A DNA stretch of 64,000 nucleotides, taken from NCBI GenBank assembly GCA_963821885.1, contig CAWGFN010000002.1, positions 1 to 64,000 of the forward strand, written 5' to 3'. This stretch comes from Oleiagrimonas sp963821885 (GTDB taxonomy: Bacteria > Pseudomonadota > Gammaproteobacteria > Xanthomonadales > Rhodanobacteraceae). The number at the start of each line of letters is the position of its first letter. Position 1 is the first letter of the stretch. This document shows, piece by piece, positions 28,096 through 36,328 of the stretch. The notes beneath the pieces are model-generated. The model searched no databases. It saw nothing but the letters and a program-made list of their open reading frames with translations, and was not told the origin of the DNA. The position numbers were made by a program, and so were the translations under genes.

Positions 28096-28653
28096 TCAGA
28101 GCATGCCGGTCTCGAGCCTGGCCGCGTCCGACATCATCGACTGATTCCAGGGCGGGTCGAACACCATGTCGACATCGGCCTCGCCCACGGTGGGAATCAA
28201 TTCGATCTTGGTGCGCACGTCGTCGACCAGGATGTCGCCCATGCCGCATCCGGGCGCGGTCAGGGTCATCTTGACGTAGACCTTGCGCAGATCCCCTTCC
28301 TCGCGCTCCAGGCTGACGTCGTAGACCAGTCCGAGATCGACGATGTTGACCGGGATCTCCGGATCGAAGCAGGTCCGCAGTTGCGACCACACCAGCTTCT
28401 CCACGTCCTCGTCGCTGGCGTCGTCGGCCAGTTCGATCGGTGGCGGTGGTTCCTTGCCCAGGGCATCGGCATGGTTGCCGGCGATGCGGAACAGGTTGCC
28501 CTCGACGTACACCGTGAAGCTACCGCCCAGGGCCTGCGTGATGTATCCGATCTGCCCGGCCGGAAGGGTCACCGTCTCGCCCACGGGCACCATCACCGCC
28601 TCGCAGTCGCGCTGCAGGGTGAAGGGCTCGCTGCTGAGACTGAATCCGGACAT
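28096..28653 (-). CDS. sufT: SufT-like iron-sulfur cluster assembly protein (DUF59)
   Basis: DUF59/MIP18 family protein thought to help Fe-S cluster maturation. The N-terminal part (ERDCEAV-like QRDCEAVMVPVGETVTLPAG and GGSFTVYVEGNLFRIAG) is the SufT extension and the C-terminal part is the DUF59 domain, with DPEIPVNIVDLGLVYDV and the conserved Cys in LTAPGCGMGDILVDDV. I prefer the ATG at 28653, which has GAGG 5 bases upstream and gives 185 residues; an ATG at 28683 would add 10 residues. No suf operon is adjacent. In Xanthomonadales the gene is often solitary. Confidence 0.87.
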   Translation of the reverse strand: MSGFSLSSEPFTLQRDCEAVMVPVGETVTLPAGQIGYITQALGGSFTVYVEGNLFRIAGNHADALGKEPPPPIELADDASDEDVEKLVWSQLRTCFDPEIPVNIVDLGLVYDVSLEREEGDLRKVYVKMTLTAPGCGMGDILVDDVRTKIELIPTVGEADVDMVFDPPWNQSMMSDAARLETGML

Positions 28654-28775
28654 CTCGACCTCGTCAGGCGTGGGGTCGGACATTATGCCATGCACGCCCC
28701 GGACCTCGCGCCTGGCCAGCGCGCGGACGTTCACCCGCGAAACGTTATGATCGACGCATTGTGAAAGGACCGGAC

Positions 28776-29282
28776 ATGAACGCACCGACATCCGAGACGC
28801 GGCCAATGAAAGCCGCGCACGCCACGAACCTGCCGGGCCTTCTGGTGGCCGTATTCGCCTCGGCCATGATCGCCCTGGCGGCCGGCGCGCTGTGGATGCT
28901 GCTGTGCCTGGCCTTGCCGCAACTGCACGCCCGGACCTGGCCGGCGTTGCCGCTGGCGGTGGTGCTGGGGTACCTGATTCGCAGCTGGGTCATCGACGCG
29001 CCACGACCGGCGGCGATTCTCGCCGGCCTGACGCTCCTGCTTGCCTGCGCCTACATGCGCGTGCTGCTGCTGGCTGGCGAACTGGGCGCCAGTTTCGGCA
29101 TGGGTTTCATGCCATCGCTGCGGCGCGCCGGCGCCGACACGCTCGTGCACCTGGCCTGGCTCGGGCTGGGACGCGATGCCCTGGCGCTGTACCTGATCGC
29201 GGCGGCGCTGGCCGCCTGGGTCGCCGCGCGAAGTCGCGGACCCCGGCCCGGAGTCAGCTCTCCAGATTCTTCAGCTCGCTGA
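28776..29282 (+). CDS. Hypothetical membrane protein
   Basis: A 168-residue protein with about four hydrophobic segments (near residues 20-45, 55-75, 78-98 and 135-160) and no family I can name. The ATG at 28776 has AAAGGA 8 bases upstream. The stretch LLAGELGASFGMGFMPSLRR between segments 3 and 4 is amphipathic. It runs convergently into pntB, overlapping its 3' end by 29 bases. It diverges from the sufT-like gene. Confidence 0.6.
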   Translation: MNAPTSETRPMKAAHATNLPGLLVAVFASAMIALAAGALWMLLCLALPQLHARTWPALPLAVVLGYLIRSWVIDAPRPAAILAGLTLLLACAYMRVLLLAGELGASFGMGFMPSLRRAGADTLVHLAWLGLGRDALALYLIAAALAAWVAARSRGPRPGVSSPDSSAR

Positions 29283-30672
29283 CCAGCTGGCCGGCCATGC
29301 TCTGGCCGTCGCCGAACAGCATCCGCGTGTTGTCGGCATAGAACAGCGCGTTCTCGATGCCGGCAAAGCCCGTGCCGCGGCCGCGCTTGATGACGATGGT
29401 CTGCCGCGCCGACACCACGTCCAGCACCGGCATGCCGTAGATGGGCGAGGCCGGATCGGTCTTGGCCACCGGGTTGACCACGTCGTTGGCACCGATCACC
29501 AGCACCACGTCGGTACTGGGGAATTCCGGGTTGATGTCTTCCATGTCGACGATCAGGTCGTACGGCACGCCGGCCTCGGCCAGCAGCACGTTCATGTGCC
29601 CGGGCATGCGTCCGGCCACCGGATGGATGGCGAAGCGCACTTTCACGCCGCGCTCGATCAGCTTCTGCGCCAGCTCCCACACCTTGTGCTGGGCCTGCGC
29701 CACGGCCAGGCCGTAGCCGGGCACGATCACCACGCGTTCGGCATAGGCCATCATCACCGCGGCGTCGGAAGCCTCGATCTCCTTCTGCGATCCCTCGATC
29801 TCCCGCGCCTCGCCACCGGCGGCGCCGAAACTGCCGAACAGCACGTTGCCCAGCGAGCGGTTCATCGCCCGCGCCATCAGCTGGGTCAGCAAGGTGCCGG
29901 CCGCGCCCACCACCGTGCCGGCGATGATCATGGCCTCGTTGTGCAGCACGAAGCCCTCGAAGGCCACGGCCAGGCCGGTCAGCGCGTTGTACAGGGATAT
30001 CACCACCGGCATGTCCGCGCCGCCGATGGGCAGGGTCATCAGCAGGCCGAACGCCAGGGCCAGCGCCAGGAATGCGCCGACGACGGCCATCGTCGGACCG
30101 GCAAGCACCAGCATGACGGCCAGCGCCAGCGAGGCCAGCAGCACCAGCATGTTGAACACTTTCTGGCCGGGAAACACGAAGCGGCGGTCCATCCAGCCCT
30201 GCAACTTGGCGAAGGCGACCAGCGAACCGGAGAACGACACCGCGCCGATCAGCACGCCGAGCACGGCCAGGGTCAGTACCGCAGGAGCCAGGTCGGCGCC
30301 ACCGTGGATCGCCTGGCGCGCGGCGATCACCAGTTCCGCGACACCGATCGCGGCCGCCGCGCCACCACCCATGCCGTTGTACAGCGCCACCATCTGCGGC
30401 ATCGCGGTCATCGCCACCCGGCGCCCGGACCACCATGCGAGCCCGCCGGCCACCGCGATGGCCAGCACGATCAGGTCCAGGTGATGCATGCCCGGCAGCG
30501 CGAACGTGGCCAGCACCGCGATCAGCATGCCGACGCCGGCCCACACCACGCCGCCGCGCGCGCTGCGCGGCGAACTCATGCGCTTGAGGCCGAGGATGAA
30601 CAGCAGCGCCGCCAGCAGGTAGCAGGCGCGGATCAGGTCGGGTAGCCAGCGGGTCAAGGCATCGGCGTTCAT
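29254..30672 (-). CDS. pntB: NAD(P) transhydrogenase subunit beta
   Basis: Membrane subunit of the proton-translocating transhydrogenase, which makes NADPH from NADH using the proton gradient. The 472 residues hold about nine transmembrane segments in the first 290 positions (domain II) and a C-terminal NADP(H)-binding domain III with VIVPGYGLAVAQAQHKVWEL, the GRMPGHMNVLLAEAGVPYD stretch and KRGRGTGFAGIENALFY. The ATG at 30672 overlaps the stop of pntAb by 4 bases. Confidence 0.96.
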   Translation of the reverse strand: MNADALTRWLPDLIRACYLLAALLFILGLKRMSSPRSARGGVVWAGVGMLIAVLATFALPGMHHLDLIVLAIAVAGGLAWWSGRRVAMTAMPQMVALYNGMGGGAAAAIGVAELVIAARQAIHGGADLAPAVLTLAVLGVLIGAVSFSGSLVAFAKLQGWMDRRFVFPGQKVFNMLVLLASLALAVMLVLAGPTMAVVGAFLALALAFGLLMTLPIGGADMPVVISLYNALTGLAVAFEGFVLHNEAMIIAGTVVGAAGTLLTQLMARAMNRSLGNVLFGSFGAAGGEAREIEGSQKEIEASDAAVMMAYAERVVIVPGYGLAVAQAQHKVWELAQKLIERGVKVRFAIHPVAGRMPGHMNVLLAEAGVPYDLIVDMEDINPEFPSTDVVLVIGANDVVNPVAKTDPASPIYGMPVLDVVSARQTIVIKRGRGTGFAGIENALFYADNTRMLFGDGQSMAGQLVSELKNLES

Positions 30673-30980
30673 CCGCGCTTCTCCGCGTCGCCGCCGGTCG
30701 GCCGGCTGCTCTTGAACATCTCCAGCATGCGCTCGGTGACCACGTATCCGCCGACCGCGTTGCCCGCGGCCAGCACCACCGCGATGAAGCCGATGCCGAT
30801 GCCCAGCGGACTGTCGGCATGGCCCAGCGCCACCATCGCGCCGACCAGCACGATGCCATGCACGAAATTGGAGCCGGACATCAGCGGCGTATGCAGGATC
30901 ACCGGCACCCGGGCGATGATTTCGTATCCCGTGAATGCCGCAAGCATGAAGATGTACAGTGCCAGAAAGCCGTCGATCAT
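30669..30980 (-). CDS. pntAb: NAD(P) transhydrogenase subunit alpha part 2
   Basis: A 103-residue membrane protein with three to four hydrophobic segments, the small domain II piece of the three-subunit transhydrogenase type. VPVILHTPLMSGSNFVHGI is the family signature. Its stop overlaps the pntB start. The expected partner pntAa is not directly upstream but 1.7 kb away (32659-33759, same strand), with three plus-strand genes in between. Confidence 0.94.
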   Translation of the reverse strand: MIDGFLALYIFMLAAFTGYEIIARVPVILHTPLMSGSNFVHGIVLVGAMVALGHADSPLGIGIGFIAVVLAAGNAVGGYVVTERMLEMFKSSRPTGGDAEKRG

Positions 30981-31107
30981 GGATGCCCCCGAACCCTGGA
31001 TGCGAAATGCCCTTCCGGGCCATCATACGGTATGCGGGGACCGGAGCCAGCCCCGGCCGGACACCGGGTCAACCTGCGGGCCCCTCATGCGTTTATGGAT
31101 GTGAGAC

Positions 31108-31737
31108 GTGAGCACGGAACCCGAACATGCCCCCGAAAACGTCGAGGAGTCCATGGACGTGAACGCCACCGCATCGCTGGCGGTCGCGCCGGACCGCTCG
31201 CGCGAGACCCCGGCCTCGCTCGAGCAGTTCCTGGTGCGGATCGAGCGCCGCGCCTGGCGCATGGCGCGCCTGGCCCTGGGCGATCCGGAAGAGGCCCACG
31301 ACGCCGTCCAGGACGCCATGCTCAGACTGGTGCGCAGCTACCGCGACAAACCGGCCGAGGAATGGACGCCGCTGTTCTGGGGCATCCTGCGGCGCCGCAT
31401 CACGGACCTGCAGCGGCGACGCAAGGTGCGCTCGATCATGGTGGGCTGGCTGGGTGGCGGCCTGAACCACCAAGGCGAGGAGATGCCCGCGTGGGAGCCT
31501 GCCGACCACGGGCCGGGCCCGCAGCGGGTACTGGCCGACCAGCAGGCCTGGGCCGCGGTGGAAGTGGCGGTACGGGCCCTGCCGCAACGCCAGCGTGAAG
31601 CGTTCATGCTGCGCACGCTGGAACAACTGAGCGTGGCCGAGACCGCCGCGGCCATGGGCTGCTCGGAGGGCAGCGTGAAGACCCATCTTTCACGTGCCAT
31701 GGGCAGCCTGCGAGATCAACTGGAGGACTGGCAATGA
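31108..31737 (+). CDS. ECF-type RNA polymerase sigma factor
   Basis: A sigma-70 family regulator of about 209 residues. Region 2 is visible in ARLALGDPEEAHDAVQDAML and PLFWGILRRRITDLQRR, and region 4 with its helix-turn-helix in LPQRQREAFMLRTLEQLSVA followed by GCSEGSVKTHLSRAMGSL. The frame opens with a GTG at 31108; an ATG at 31153, closely preceded by GAGGAG, would give a protein 15 residues shorter. It overlaps the following small membrane protein by 4 bases, the usual layout for a sigma factor and its anti-sigma partner. Inserted between pntAb and pntAa on the opposite strand. Confidence 0.9.
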   Translation: MSTEPEHAPENVEESMDVNATASLAVAPDRSRETPASLEQFLVRIERRAWRMARLALGDPEEAHDAVQDAMLRLVRSYRDKPAEEWTPLFWGILRRRITDLQRRRKVRSIMVGWLGGGLNHQGEEMPAWEPADHGPGPQRVLADQQAWAAVEVAVRALPQRQREAFMLRTLEQLSVAETAAAMGCSEGSVKTHLSRAMGSLRDQLEDWQ

Positions 31738-32123
31738 GTCCGCGTGAACAACACGACTTCGAGGACCGTCTGCGGGCGCTATACCGGCGCGCCGCCGACC
31801 CCGTCGACACGGCCACCGCGGCCCGCCTGGCCGAGGCCCGCCGCCGCGCGCTGGAGGCGGCCGAGCGGCCGCGCCTGGTGCGATGGCTCATGCCCATGGG
31901 CGCCGTTGCCGCCTGCCTGCTGGCCGTGGTGGTGATCTGGCCGTCCGCGCCGCGCGGCCCGGGCCCGGCGACGCCGACGACCAGCAGCGTCGCCAGCAGC
32001 GCCGATTCCACCCTGCCGCCCGACCCGGACAGCGCCGACCCGGCGCTGTACCAGGATCTGGACTTCTATGCCTGGCTGGCCGACCAGCCGGCGGCGGCCA
32101 CGCCCGCCCATCGCGGAGGCTGA
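31734..32123 (+). CDS. DUF3619-like membrane protein, probable anti-sigma partner
   Basis: A 129-residue protein with a basic N-terminal helix (REQHDFEDRLRALYRRAADP), one transmembrane segment (about residues 50-68) and a Pro/Ser-rich outer part ending in YQDLDFYAWLADQP. This layout and the 4-base overlap with the sigma gene suggest a membrane anti-sigma factor, resembling DUF3619 proteins that accompany such sigma factors. No classical zinc anti-sigma motif is seen. Role inferred. Confidence 0.7.
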   Translation: MSPREQHDFEDRLRALYRRAADPVDTATAARLAEARRRALEAAERPRLVRWLMPMGAVAACLLAVVVIWPSAPRGPGPATPTTSSVASSADSTLPPDPDSADPALYQDLDFYAWLADQPAAATPAHRGG

Positions 32124-32126
32124 ACC

Positions 32127-32642
32127 ATGCTGCGAGTGACCCTCACGTTGAGCGCGCTGTTGATGCTGGCCGGCCTGGCACCCGCGGCTGCCGCGCAACC
32201 GCCGGACCGCCCGCACGCCGCACGCGGCCAGGACCAGGGCACGCCCTGGAACCAGCTGTCGCCGGACACCCGTCGCATGCTCGAACCGCTGCGCGATCGC
32301 TGGAACCGGATGCCGCCGCAACACCAGCAGCGCATGATCGAGCGGGCCCGCAAGTGGTCCACGCTGCCGCCGCAGAAACAGCAACGCATCCGCGAACGCA
32401 TCGCCCGTTGGGAACACATGTCGCCGCAGGAGCGCCAGGAAGCACGCCGCAACCAGCAACGCTTCGAGCGCCTGCCGCCCAACGAGCGACGCGCCCTGCA
32501 CCGTGCCTACGATCGTTTCCAGTCGATGCCGCCCGAACAGCGCGAGGCCCTGAAGCGCAAGTGGCGCAACATGACGCCGGAGCAACGTCGCCAGTGGCTG
32601 CGCGAGCAGCGGGCAAACGGCCAGGGTGGCGGCCGGCGCTGA
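32127..32642 (+). CDS. DUF3106 domain exported protein
   Basis: A 171-residue protein with a signal peptide (about 1-23, ending AAAAQ) and repeated short units of the type W..MPPQQ(Q/R)...ERA.RW, rich in Arg, Gln and Pro, as in DUF3106. These proteins usually sit third after a sigma/anti-sigma pair in Xanthomonadales and Pseudomonas relatives. It may act in the periplasm as a sensor, but its function is not known. Starts 3 bases after the previous stop. Confidence 0.8.
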   Translation: MLRVTLTLSALLMLAGLAPAAAAQPPDRPHAARGQDQGTPWNQLSPDTRRMLEPLRDRWNRMPPQHQQRMIERARKWSTLPPQKQQRIRERIARWEHMSPQERQEARRNQQRFERLPPNERRALHRAYDRFQSMPPEQREALKRKWRNMTPEQRRQWLREQRANGQGGGRR

Positions 32643-32658
32643 GGCCGGCGCGCCGCCT

Positions 32659-33759
32659 TCAACCCGGGAGGCTGACCCGGCCGTCGCGCACCACGCAGCT
32701 TCGGGCCACCAGCTCATCGCCGAAATCCGGTGCCAGCGCGCCCTCCTGCAACAGCAGGGCCGAGAAGTGCTGCAGATTGCGCGCGTACATCTGCGATGCA
32801 TGAAAGGCCGCGCCGGAAGCCAGGTTCAGCGGCCCGATGATCGTGCGTCCCTGGTGTTCGACGCGTTCGCCCGGTCGGGTCAGGGCGCAGTTGCCACCGC
32901 TTTCGGCGGCCAGGTCCACGACCAGGGCGCCGGGCTTCATGCCCTCGACCATCGCGGCGGTGAGAATCTTCGGCGCCGGCCGACCGGGTACCGCGGCGGT
33001 GGTCACCACCACGTCCAGCGTGGCCAGATGGTCGGCCAGCGCCTGCTGCTGCGCGGCCCGCTCCTCGGCCGTCAGCTCGCGCGCGTAGCCGCCCTCGCCC
33101 GCCGCGCTGACGCCCAGGTCGAGGAACTTCGCGCCCAGTGACTGCACCTGTTCGCGCGTCTCGCTGCGCACGTCGTAGCCTTCCACCTGTGCGCCCAGCC
33201 GACGCGCCGTGGCGATGGCCTGCAGACCCGCCACGCCGGCGCCGATCACCAGCACCCTGGACGGACGGATGGTGCCGGCCGCGGTGGTCAGCATGGGAAA
33301 GAACTTGGGGCTCTGTTCGGCGGCGATGAGCATGGCGCGGTAACCGGCCACCGCCGCCTGCGAGCTGAGGATATCCATGGCCTGGGCTCGCGTGGTCCGC
33401 GGCAGCAGCTCCAGGGCGAAGGCGGACACGCTCTGCCCGGCCAGTTGCTGCAAGGCTTCGGCGTGGCGCTGCGGCTGCAGCATGCCGATCAGCGCCGACC
33501 CCGGACGCAGCTGGCGCAGCACATCCGCGGGCGGCATCTGCACGCACCACAGGACATCGGCCCGCGCGGCCACCTGCTCGGCGCCGTCGAACGTCACCTG
33601 CGCATAGGCCGCGTCGGGAAAACCCGCCGCCTCGCCCGCGCCGTGCTCGAGCAACACCTCGATGCCGGCGGCGCTCAGCTTTTGCGCCACCTCCGGAACG
33701 ATCGCCACGCGCCGCTCCCCGGATGCGCTCTCGCGCAAGGCCGAAAATGTGACCGTCAT
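32659..33759 (-). CDS. pntAa: NAD(P) transhydrogenase subunit alpha part 1
   Basis: Soluble NAD(H)-binding domain I of the transhydrogenase, related to alanine dehydrogenase. The 366 residues begin MTVTFSALRESASGERRVAI (family N-terminus), with RAQAMDILSSQAAVAGYRA, the Rossmann loop VIGAGVAGLQAIATARRLGA, and RPAPKILTAAMVEGMKPG. The ATG at 33759 has GGGAGG about 8 bases upstream. The frame continues upstream without similarity. Separated from its pntAb-pntB partners by the plus-strand sigma-factor module. Confidence 0.95.
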   Translation of the reverse strand: MTVTFSALRESASGERRVAIVPEVAQKLSAAGIEVLLEHGAGEAAGFPDAAYAQVTFDGAEQVAARADVLWCVQMPPADVLRQLRPGSALIGMLQPQRHAEALQQLAGQSVSAFALELLPRTTRAQAMDILSSQAAVAGYRAMLIAAEQSPKFFPMLTTAAGTIRPSRVLVIGAGVAGLQAIATARRLGAQVEGYDVRSETREQVQSLGAKFLDLGVSAAGEGGYARELTAEERAAQQQALADHLATLDVVVTTAAVPGRPAPKILTAAMVEGMKPGALVVDLAAESGGNCALTRPGERVEHQGRTIIGPLNLASGAAFHASQMYARNLQHFSALLLQEGALAPDFGDELVARSCVVRDGRVSLPG

Positions 33760-33883
33760 GCTCGCCTCCCAGGACGTGTGCGAGCATCCTACACGATGGC
33801 GGGCGCCCTGCACGCAAGCCCCGGCCATTGCCGATACACTGCCTCTCGTACCGATCAGCAACCCCAGGGGCACGACCGCAGTG

Positions 33884-34306
33884 ATGAACCCCGAGCAATT
33901 GATGCAGCAGGCCCTCGACGCCCGCGAGCACGCCTACGCGCCCTATTCGAACTTCGCCGTCGGCGCCTGCGTGGAGACCCACGACGGTCGCGTATTCGTC
34001 GGCTGCAACGTCGAGAACGCCTCCTACGGCCTGTGCAACTGCGCCGAGCGCACCGCCCTGTTCAACGCCGTCTCCGCAGGTTGCCGGCCCGGCGACATCG
34101 CGCAGATCGCCGTGGTCAGCGACACCGACCACCCGGTCAGCCCCTGCGGCGCCTGCCGCCAGGTCATGAGCGAACTGGTGGCCGCCGAAACCCCGGTGAT
34201 GCTGGGCAACCTGAAGGGTGCGCGGCAGTCCACCACCGTCGGCCAGCTGATGCCCGACGCCTTCCGCCTTGCCCCGTCATCCGGCACCGGCACGACCACG
34301 CCATGA
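33884..34306 (+). CDS. cdd: Cytidine deaminase
   Basis: Deaminates cytidine and deoxycytidine to uridine forms in pyrimidine salvage. The 140 residues match the tetrameric type. The zinc and catalytic motifs are CAERTAL (Cys and Glu) and PCGACRQVM (two Cys); the substrate-binding AYAPYSNFAVGA segment and GCNVENASYGL are also clear. It opens an operon with the next three genes, each overlapping the one before by 4 bases. Confidence 0.96.
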   Translation: MNPEQLMQQALDAREHAYAPYSNFAVGACVETHDGRVFVGCNVENASYGLCNCAERTALFNAVSAGCRPGDIAQIAVVSDTDHPVSPCGACRQVMSELVAAETPVMLGNLKGARQSTTVGQLMPDAFRLAPSSGTGTTTP

Positions 34307-34869
34307 CCGATCCCCTGCGCGTGCTCAACGAACGTGGCTCGGTGCCCGCCCGGCAGCTGCAGGCGCCCGGCCCGACGCCGCAACAGCTCGAACAGCTGCT
34401 GGCGGCCAGCATCCGCGTGCCCGACCACGGCAAGCTGGCGCCGTGGCGCCTGCTCACGCTCGAGGGCGAGGCCAGGCTGGCCTTCGGCCGCACCCTGCTC
34501 GACATCGCCGTGCGCAAGGATCCGGAGCTGCCCCCGGCGCGCCGCGAGAAGGAACGCCTGCGCTACACCTTCGCGCCGCTGGTGGTGGTCGTCGTGGCCC
34601 ACGTCCAGGAGGGCCGCATCCCGGCGCAGGAACAGTTGCTGTCGGCCGGCTGCGTGGCCTACAACCTGCTGCTGGGCGCCCAGGCCCTGGGCTTCGGCGC
34701 GCAGTGGCTGACCGGCTGGGCCGCCTACGACCGCGACGTGGCCAGCCTGCTGGGGCTGGACGACGACGAGCGCGTGATCGGCTTCGTGCACATCGGCACG
34801 CCGGCGCTGACGGTGCCTGCGCGCGAGCGCCCCGCGCCGGGCGACATCGTCCGCGCCTGGACGCCATGA
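34303..34869 (+). CDS. Nitroreductase family protein
   Basis: A 188-residue FMN-dependent NAD(P)H oxidoreductase of the short YdjA-like type. Visible are the FMN-binding ASIRVPDHGKLAPWRL and LGFGAQWLTGWAA segments. The physiological substrate is unknown. It overlaps the cdd stop by ATGA and the next start by ATGA, so the four genes are translationally coupled. Confidence 0.9.
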   Translation: MTDPLRVLNERGSVPARQLQAPGPTPQQLEQLLAASIRVPDHGKLAPWRLLTLEGEARLAFGRTLLDIAVRKDPELPPARREKERLRYTFAPLVVVVVAHVQEGRIPAQEQLLSAGCVAYNLLLGAQALGFGAQWLTGWAAYDRDVASLLGLDDDERVIGFVHIGTPALTVPARERPAPGDIVRAWTP

Positions 34870-35783
34870 ACGCGTCCTCGACCCGCGCCGGCAAGCCCGC
34901 CTACCTGGTCGACGGCAGCCTTTACGTGTTCCGGGCCTGGCATTCGATGCCGGACGACTTCCGCGACGCCGATGGACAGCCGGCCAATGCGGTGCACGGC
35001 TACACCCGCTTCCTGTGCGAACTGATCGAGCGCGAACGGCCCGGGCACCTGATGGTCGCCTTCGATGCCGCGCTGACCAGCTCCTTCCGCAACGGCATCT
35101 ATCCGCCCTACAAGGCCAATCGCGATCTGCCCCCGCCCGACCTGGAGCGGCAGTTCGCCCTGTGTCGCGAGGTGACCGAGGCCCTGGGCGTCTGCACGCT
35201 GGCCGACCACGCCTACGAGGCGGACGACCTGATCGGCTCGATGCTGTGGACCCTGCGCGCGGAAGGCATCGGCAGCGTGATCGTGTCCGCCGACAAGGAC
35301 TTCGGACAGTTGCTGGGCGAGAACGACCGGCAATGGGATTTCGCGCGCAACCTGCGCTGGGGCCCGCAGGGCGTGTTCGACAAGCTGGGCGTGCACCCGC
35401 ACCAGGTCGCCGACTACCTGGCGCTGACCGGCGACGCGGTGGACAACATTCCCGGCGTGCCGGGCATCGGCGCCAAGACCGCGGCGGCGCTGCTGGCGCA
35501 CTTCGGCGACCTGGAGTCGCTGCTGGGCCGGGTCGAGGAAGTGCCGTTCCTGCGCCTTCGCGGCGCGGCCAGCTGTGCCGCGCGCCTGCGCGAGCACGGC
35601 GATCAGGCGCGCATGTTCGCCCGCATCACGCGCATCGCCCTGGACGCCCCGGTGCCCGCGCAGGCCACGTCGATACAACGCGGCAAGGGCGCGCGACAAC
35701 GCCTGGAGGCGCTGTGCGAGCAGCTGCGCTTCGGCCCGATCACCCGCAACCGCCTGTTCGCCCTGGACGACGCTTCCCCATGA
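34866..35783 (+). CDS. 5'-3' exonuclease / flap endonuclease-like protein
   Basis: A 305-residue protein matching the N-terminal 5' nuclease domain of DNA polymerase I and stand-alone Xni/ExoIX-type enzymes. The acidic metal ligands are in YLVDGSLYVFRAW, LMVAFDAALTSSFRNGIYP, YEADDLIGSM and SADKDFGQLL, and the helix-hairpin-helix DNA-binding motif is GVPGIGAKTAAALLAHFG. It probably trims flaps or RNA primers. Coupled by overlap to its neighbours on both sides. Confidence 0.93.
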   Translation: MNASSTRAGKPAYLVDGSLYVFRAWHSMPDDFRDADGQPANAVHGYTRFLCELIERERPGHLMVAFDAALTSSFRNGIYPPYKANRDLPPPDLERQFALCREVTEALGVCTLADHAYEADDLIGSMLWTLRAEGIGSVIVSADKDFGQLLGENDRQWDFARNLRWGPQGVFDKLGVHPHQVADYLALTGDAVDNIPGVPGIGAKTAAALLAHFGDLESLLGRVEEVPFLRLRGAASCAARLREHGDQARMFARITRIALDAPVPAQATSIQRGKGARQRLEALCEQLRFGPITRNRLFALDDASP

Positions 35784-36325
35784 GCACCGACGACGACACC
35801 ACGCAGACCCTGTATCACGGCCACTGGCTGACCCTGCGCCAGCGCGGCCACTGGGAATACGTCGAGCGCAACAACCCCGGCGGCGCGGTGATCGTCATCG
35901 CGGTCACGCCCGAGGACAAGGTGCTGTTCGTGGAGCAGTACCGCGTGCCCATCCGGCAACGCACCATCGAGATGCCGGCCGGCCTGGTCGGCGACATCGA
36001 GGGCCAGGACGACGAGAACGCGCTGCTCGCCGCGCGCCGCGAGCTGGAGGAGGAAACCGGCTACGCGTGCGAGGACATGGAATTCGTGCACGCCGGCCCG
36101 TCCTCGGCCGGCATGAGCACGGAAATGATGGTGTTCGCCAGGGCCCACGGGCTGCGCCGCACCGGCCCGGGCGGTGGCGACGACAGCGAGGACATCACCG
36201 TGCACGAGGTGCCCCGCGCCGAAGCCGGCGCGTGGCTGGTGCGGATGGCGCGCGAAGGCTACTCCATCGATCCGAAGCTGTTCGCCGGCCTGTGGTTCCT
36301 GGAGCACCCCGAGGCCTTCGGCTGA
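35780..36325 (+). CDS. NUDIX hydrolase
   Basis: A 181-residue hydrolase of nucleoside diphosphate-linked compounds. The Nudix box is present as a 23-residue element centred on ARRELEEETGYACEDMEF (REXXEE core), preceded by the EMPAGLVGD stretch typical of ADP-ribose pyrophosphatase-like enzymes. Substrate is not certain. Last gene of the cdd operon; convergent with the TMEM43-like gene, 3 bases apart. Confidence 0.92.
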   Translation: MSTDDDTTQTLYHGHWLTLRQRGHWEYVERNNPGGAVIVIAVTPEDKVLFVEQYRVPIRQRTIEMPAGLVGDIEGQDDENALLAARRELEEETGYACEDMEFVHAGPSSAGMSTEMMVFARAHGLRRTGPGGGDDSEDITVHEVPRAEAGAWLVRMAREGYSIDPKLFAGLWFLEHPEAFG

Positions 36326-36328
36326 GAC

